Below, one piece after another: positions 45,872-47,843 of a stretch of 47,843 nucleotides of DNA. Both the position numbers and the translations under genes were made by a program. The notes under the pieces were generated by a model. It had not been told where the DNA came from. It did not search any database and worked only from the letters and a program-made list of their open reading frames with translations. The DNA comes from Erythrobacter sp. (GTDB lineage: Bacteria; Pseudomonadota; Alphaproteobacteria; Sphingomonadales; Sphingomonadaceae): contig NZ_JAMNXL010000008.1 in NCBI RefSeq assembly GCF_023653175.1, forward strand, positions 1-47,843, in the 5' to 3' direction. How positions within the stretch are numbered: the first letter of the stretch is position 1; every line of letters begins with the position of its first letter.

Positions 45872-46777
45872 TTAAGCAATCCCCGGCAACAACCGCTCAC
45901 CCGCGATCCGCTGCATCGCCTTCTGGAGCTTCTCGAAGGCGCGCACTTCGATCTGACGGATGCGTTCGCGGCTGACGTCGTATTCCTGGCTGAGCTCTTC
46001 CAGCGTCTGGGGCTTCTCGGTCAGGCGGCGTTCGGTGAGGATGTGGCGCTCACGCTCGTTGAGGCTTTCCATCGCCTCGCTGAGCATCGCCATGCGCATC
46101 TGCGATTCCTCGGCATCGGCAACGGTTTCGTCCTGCAGCGGGCGGTCATCCGCCAGCCAGTCCTGCCATTCGCCCGAGCCTTCCTCGGCCCCGCGCAAGC
46201 TGACGTTGAGCGAGGCATCGCCGCCCATCATCATGCGCCGGTTCATGTTGATCACTTCCTGCTCGGGCACGCCGAGATCGGTGGCGATCTTGGTCACGTC
46301 CTCGGGGCGCAGGTCGCTGTCCTCATAGGCCTCGAGCTGCTTCTTCATCCGGCGAAGGTTGAAGAACAGCTTCTTCTGGGCCGCGGTGGTGCCCATCTTC
46401 ACGAGGCTCCACGAGCGCAGGATGAATTCCTGAATGCTCGCCTTGATCCACCACATCGCGTAGGTCGCGAGGCGGAAGCCGCGATCGGGTTCGAACTTCT
46501 TGACGCCCTGCATCAGACCGACGTTCCCTTCGGAAATCAGGTCGGAGACGGGCAGGCCATAGCCGCGGTAACCCATCGCGATCTTGGCGACGAGCCGCAG
46601 GTGGCTGGAAACGAGCTGGGCGGCGGCTTCGGGATCCTGGTGTTCCTGATAGCGCTTGGCGAGCATGTATTCCTGCTCGGCAGTGAGCACCGGGAACTTG
46701 CGGATCTCGGCGAGATAGCGGTTGAGGCTCTGCTCACCGCTAAGGGCCGGGACAGAAGGCGATTTTGACTTTACCAC
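45872..46777 (-). CDS. rpoH: heat-shock sigma factor RpoH (sigma-32)
   Basis: A 301-residue alternative sigma factor that directs RNA polymerase to heat-shock promoters. Region 2 includes LVSSHLRLVAKIAMGYRGYG, DLISEGNVGLMQGVKKFEPD and the promoter-melting segment ATYAMWWIKASIQEFILRSW. The diagnostic RpoH box QKKLFFNLR is at residues 134-142. Region 4 has the helix-turn-helix LEELSQEYDVSRERIRQIE. The start is GTG 46777, with AGG and AAAGG sequences upstream. rluD lies just upstream on the same strand, an order common in alphaproteobacteria. A probable target in this window is clpP, whose upstream region carries CTTGAAA. Confidence 0.97.
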   Translation of the reverse strand: MVKSKSPSVPALSGEQSLNRYLAEIRKFPVLTAEQEYMLAKRYQEHQDPEAAAQLVSSHLRLVAKIAMGYRGYGLPVSDLISEGNVGLMQGVKKFEPDRGFRLATYAMWWIKASIQEFILRSWSLVKMGTTAAQKKLFFNLRRMKKQLEAYEDSDLRPEDVTKIATDLGVPEQEVINMNRRMMMGGDASLNVSLRGAEEGSGEWQDWLADDRPLQDETVADAEESQMRMAMLSEAMESLNERERHILTERRLTEKPQTLEELSQEYDVSRERIRQIEVRAFEKLQKAMQRIAGERLLPGIA

Positions 46778-46891
46778 TGGTTACCTAACCTTTCTAGCGT
46801 CGACCGCTTGCGCAGGACCCCTGATGGGCATCCCGCGAACTGGGCCACGGGTTTGGGTTATACGCGATAATCCCTCGGATGTATGCGCGTT

Positions 46892-47843
46892 TCATCGATC
46901 ACTACCGCTGAGTTGGTCGATCAGTTCCGCCATGTCTTGCGGCAAATTGCTTCGGAACTGGACCATTTCGCCGGTGAGCGGGTGCTGGAAGCCCAGCTCG
47001 GCGGCGTGGAGAGCCTGCCGCGCGAAACCGAGTCGCTCGAGAAGCGGGCGAAGCTGGCGGGGTGTTCGGCCATAGGCAGGGTCTCCCAATAGCGGATGGC
47101 CGATTGACGCACAGTGAACGCGGACCTGGTGGGTGCGCCCGGTCTCCAGCCGGCATTCGATCTGTGCGGCCTCATCGAGCCGCTGGATCACCTTGTAATG
47201 GGTGATCGCCGATTTCCCGCGCGAGGAATTGTTGGGGAGCACCGTCATTTTCTTTCGGTCCGCGTCGGAACGGCCGACCCGCGCGTCGATGGTGCCTTCG
47301 GCGGCCGAGGGGTGCCCGGCGCAGACCGCGATATAGCGGCGGTGGACGGTGTGCGCGGCGAATTGCGCGGCCAGCCCTTCATGCGCGGCGTCGGACTTGG
47401 CGACCACGAGGAGCCCGGAGGTGTCCTTGTCGATGCGGTGGACGATCCCCGGCCGCGCGACCCCGTTGATGCCGCTGAGATTGCCCCGGCAATGGTGGAG
47501 CAGCGCATTGACCAGCGTGCCGGTGATGTTGCCCACCGCCGGGTGGACGACCATGCCCGCGGGCTTGTCGACCACGATCAGATGCTGGTCCTCGAAGGCG
47601 ATGACGAGCGGGATATCTTCGGGCTGCGCCGCAGCGGGCATGGCGGCGGCTAGGATGATGCGGAACGCGGCGCCTGCTGCGACCTTGGCCGAAGCCGAGG
47701 TGACGGTCTTGCCGGCGACATCGACGCGGCCTTCCTCGATCAACCCCTGCACCCGCGCGCGGGAGAGGCCGGTCGCCTCAGCCAGCGCCTTGTCGAGGCG
47801 TCCTGCGCTCTCGATGCTGCCGGTGATGATTTCGTGCTCGGAC
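46892..47843 (-). CDS. rluD: 23S rRNA pseudouridine synthase RluD (5' truncated)
   Basis: RluA-family enzyme that makes pseudouridines in helix 69 of 23S rRNA. The catalytic Asp is in HRIDKDTSGLLV, preceded by DKPAGMVVHPA and followed by RRYIAVC and the C-terminal RTHQVRVHCASIGHPLLGDP. The ORF track starts at 47752, but that GTG is an internal Val. The frame stays open to the window edge and encodes the S4 RNA-binding domain (RLDKALAEATGLSRARVQGL), so the gene starts outside. It is 114 bases upstream of rpoH. Confidence 0.95.
   Translation of the reverse strand, partial: SEHEIITGSIESAGRLDKALAEATGLSRARVQGLIEEGRVDVAGKTVTSASAKVAAGAAFRIILAAAMPAAAQPEDIPLVIAFEDQHLIVVDKPAGMVVHPAVGNITGTLVNALLHHCRGNLSGINGVARPGIVHRIDKDTSGLLVVAKSDAAHEGLAAQFAAHTVHRRYIAVCAGHPSAAEGTIDARVGRSDADRKKMTVLPNNSSRGKSAITHYKVIQRLDEAAQIECRLETGRTHQVRVHCASIGHPLLGDPAYGRTPRQLRPLLERLGFARQALHAAELGFQHPLTGEMVQFRSNLPQDMAELIDQLSGSDR

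Overview
The window is GC-rich, densely packed chromosomal DNA from an alphaproteobacterium. Gene content and order (rluD-rpoH, tig/clpP/clpX, pyrB with a degenerate pyrC, DUF3297-der, an alphaproteobacterial type tRNA-Val, GANTC sites) fit Sphingomonadales best, probably an Erythrobacter/Porphyrobacter-like member of the Erythrobacteraceae. That placement is an inference from the sequence; no database was searched. Both ends cut through genes: a polysaccharide co-polymerase/tyrosine kinase on the left and rluD on the right.

Bases 1-18208 are an exopolysaccharide or capsule locus. It holds a Wzc-like BY-kinase, a small TPR-like protein, a PglK/MsbA-like ABC exporter, an OatA-like O-acyltransferase with an SGNH domain, five glycosyltransferases, an FkbM methyltransferase, an asparagine-synthase-type amidotransferase, an EpsG-like membrane protein, a TviB/WbpA-like UDP-sugar dehydrogenase and an initiating undecaprenyl-phosphate glycosylphosphotransferase. 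The genes switch strand several times and many overlap by 4-25 bases. Together they could prime a lipid carrier, build an amidated or uronate-containing repeat unit, decorate it with methyl and acyl groups, move it across the membrane and polymerise it. No Wzx-type flippase is present here.

Bases 18297-27133 hold tRNA-Val(CAC), sppA, pyrB with a pyrC-like gene that has lost most metal-ligand residues, and a divergent block that looks like one module: a ParA-type ATPase, an acidic ribbon-helix-helix protein and a TPR/SPOR-domain exported protein on the minus strand, and a Sel1-like/SPOR protein on the plus strand. Bases 27231-36209 hold a DUF418 membrane protein, a 418-base AT-richer stretch without a convincing gene, bfd-bfr for iron storage and release, the DUF3297-der-hypothetical-DUF2721 operon, tRNA-Leu(UAG), trigger factor with a long Lys/Ala/Pro tail, and an exported amidase.

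Bases 36308-47843 hold clpP (with a plausible sigma-32 promoter), clpX (with three GANTC sites upstream), a DUF2939 gene whose ribosome binding site lies in a near-perfect palindrome, and a minus-strand group of a CDF metal transporter, an ECF sigma factor, an RskA-like anti-sigma factor and two exported fasciclin-domain proteins. This group resembles the mycobacterial SigK-RskA-MPT70/83 arrangement. Both fasciclin genes carry the same GCAAGC/GCTTGC inverted repeat at almost the same distance from their start codon. Then come mtgA, an M20 amidohydrolase broken by a frameshift, a perfect 16-bp parS centromere site, about 500 bases without a recognisable gene, rpoH and rluD.
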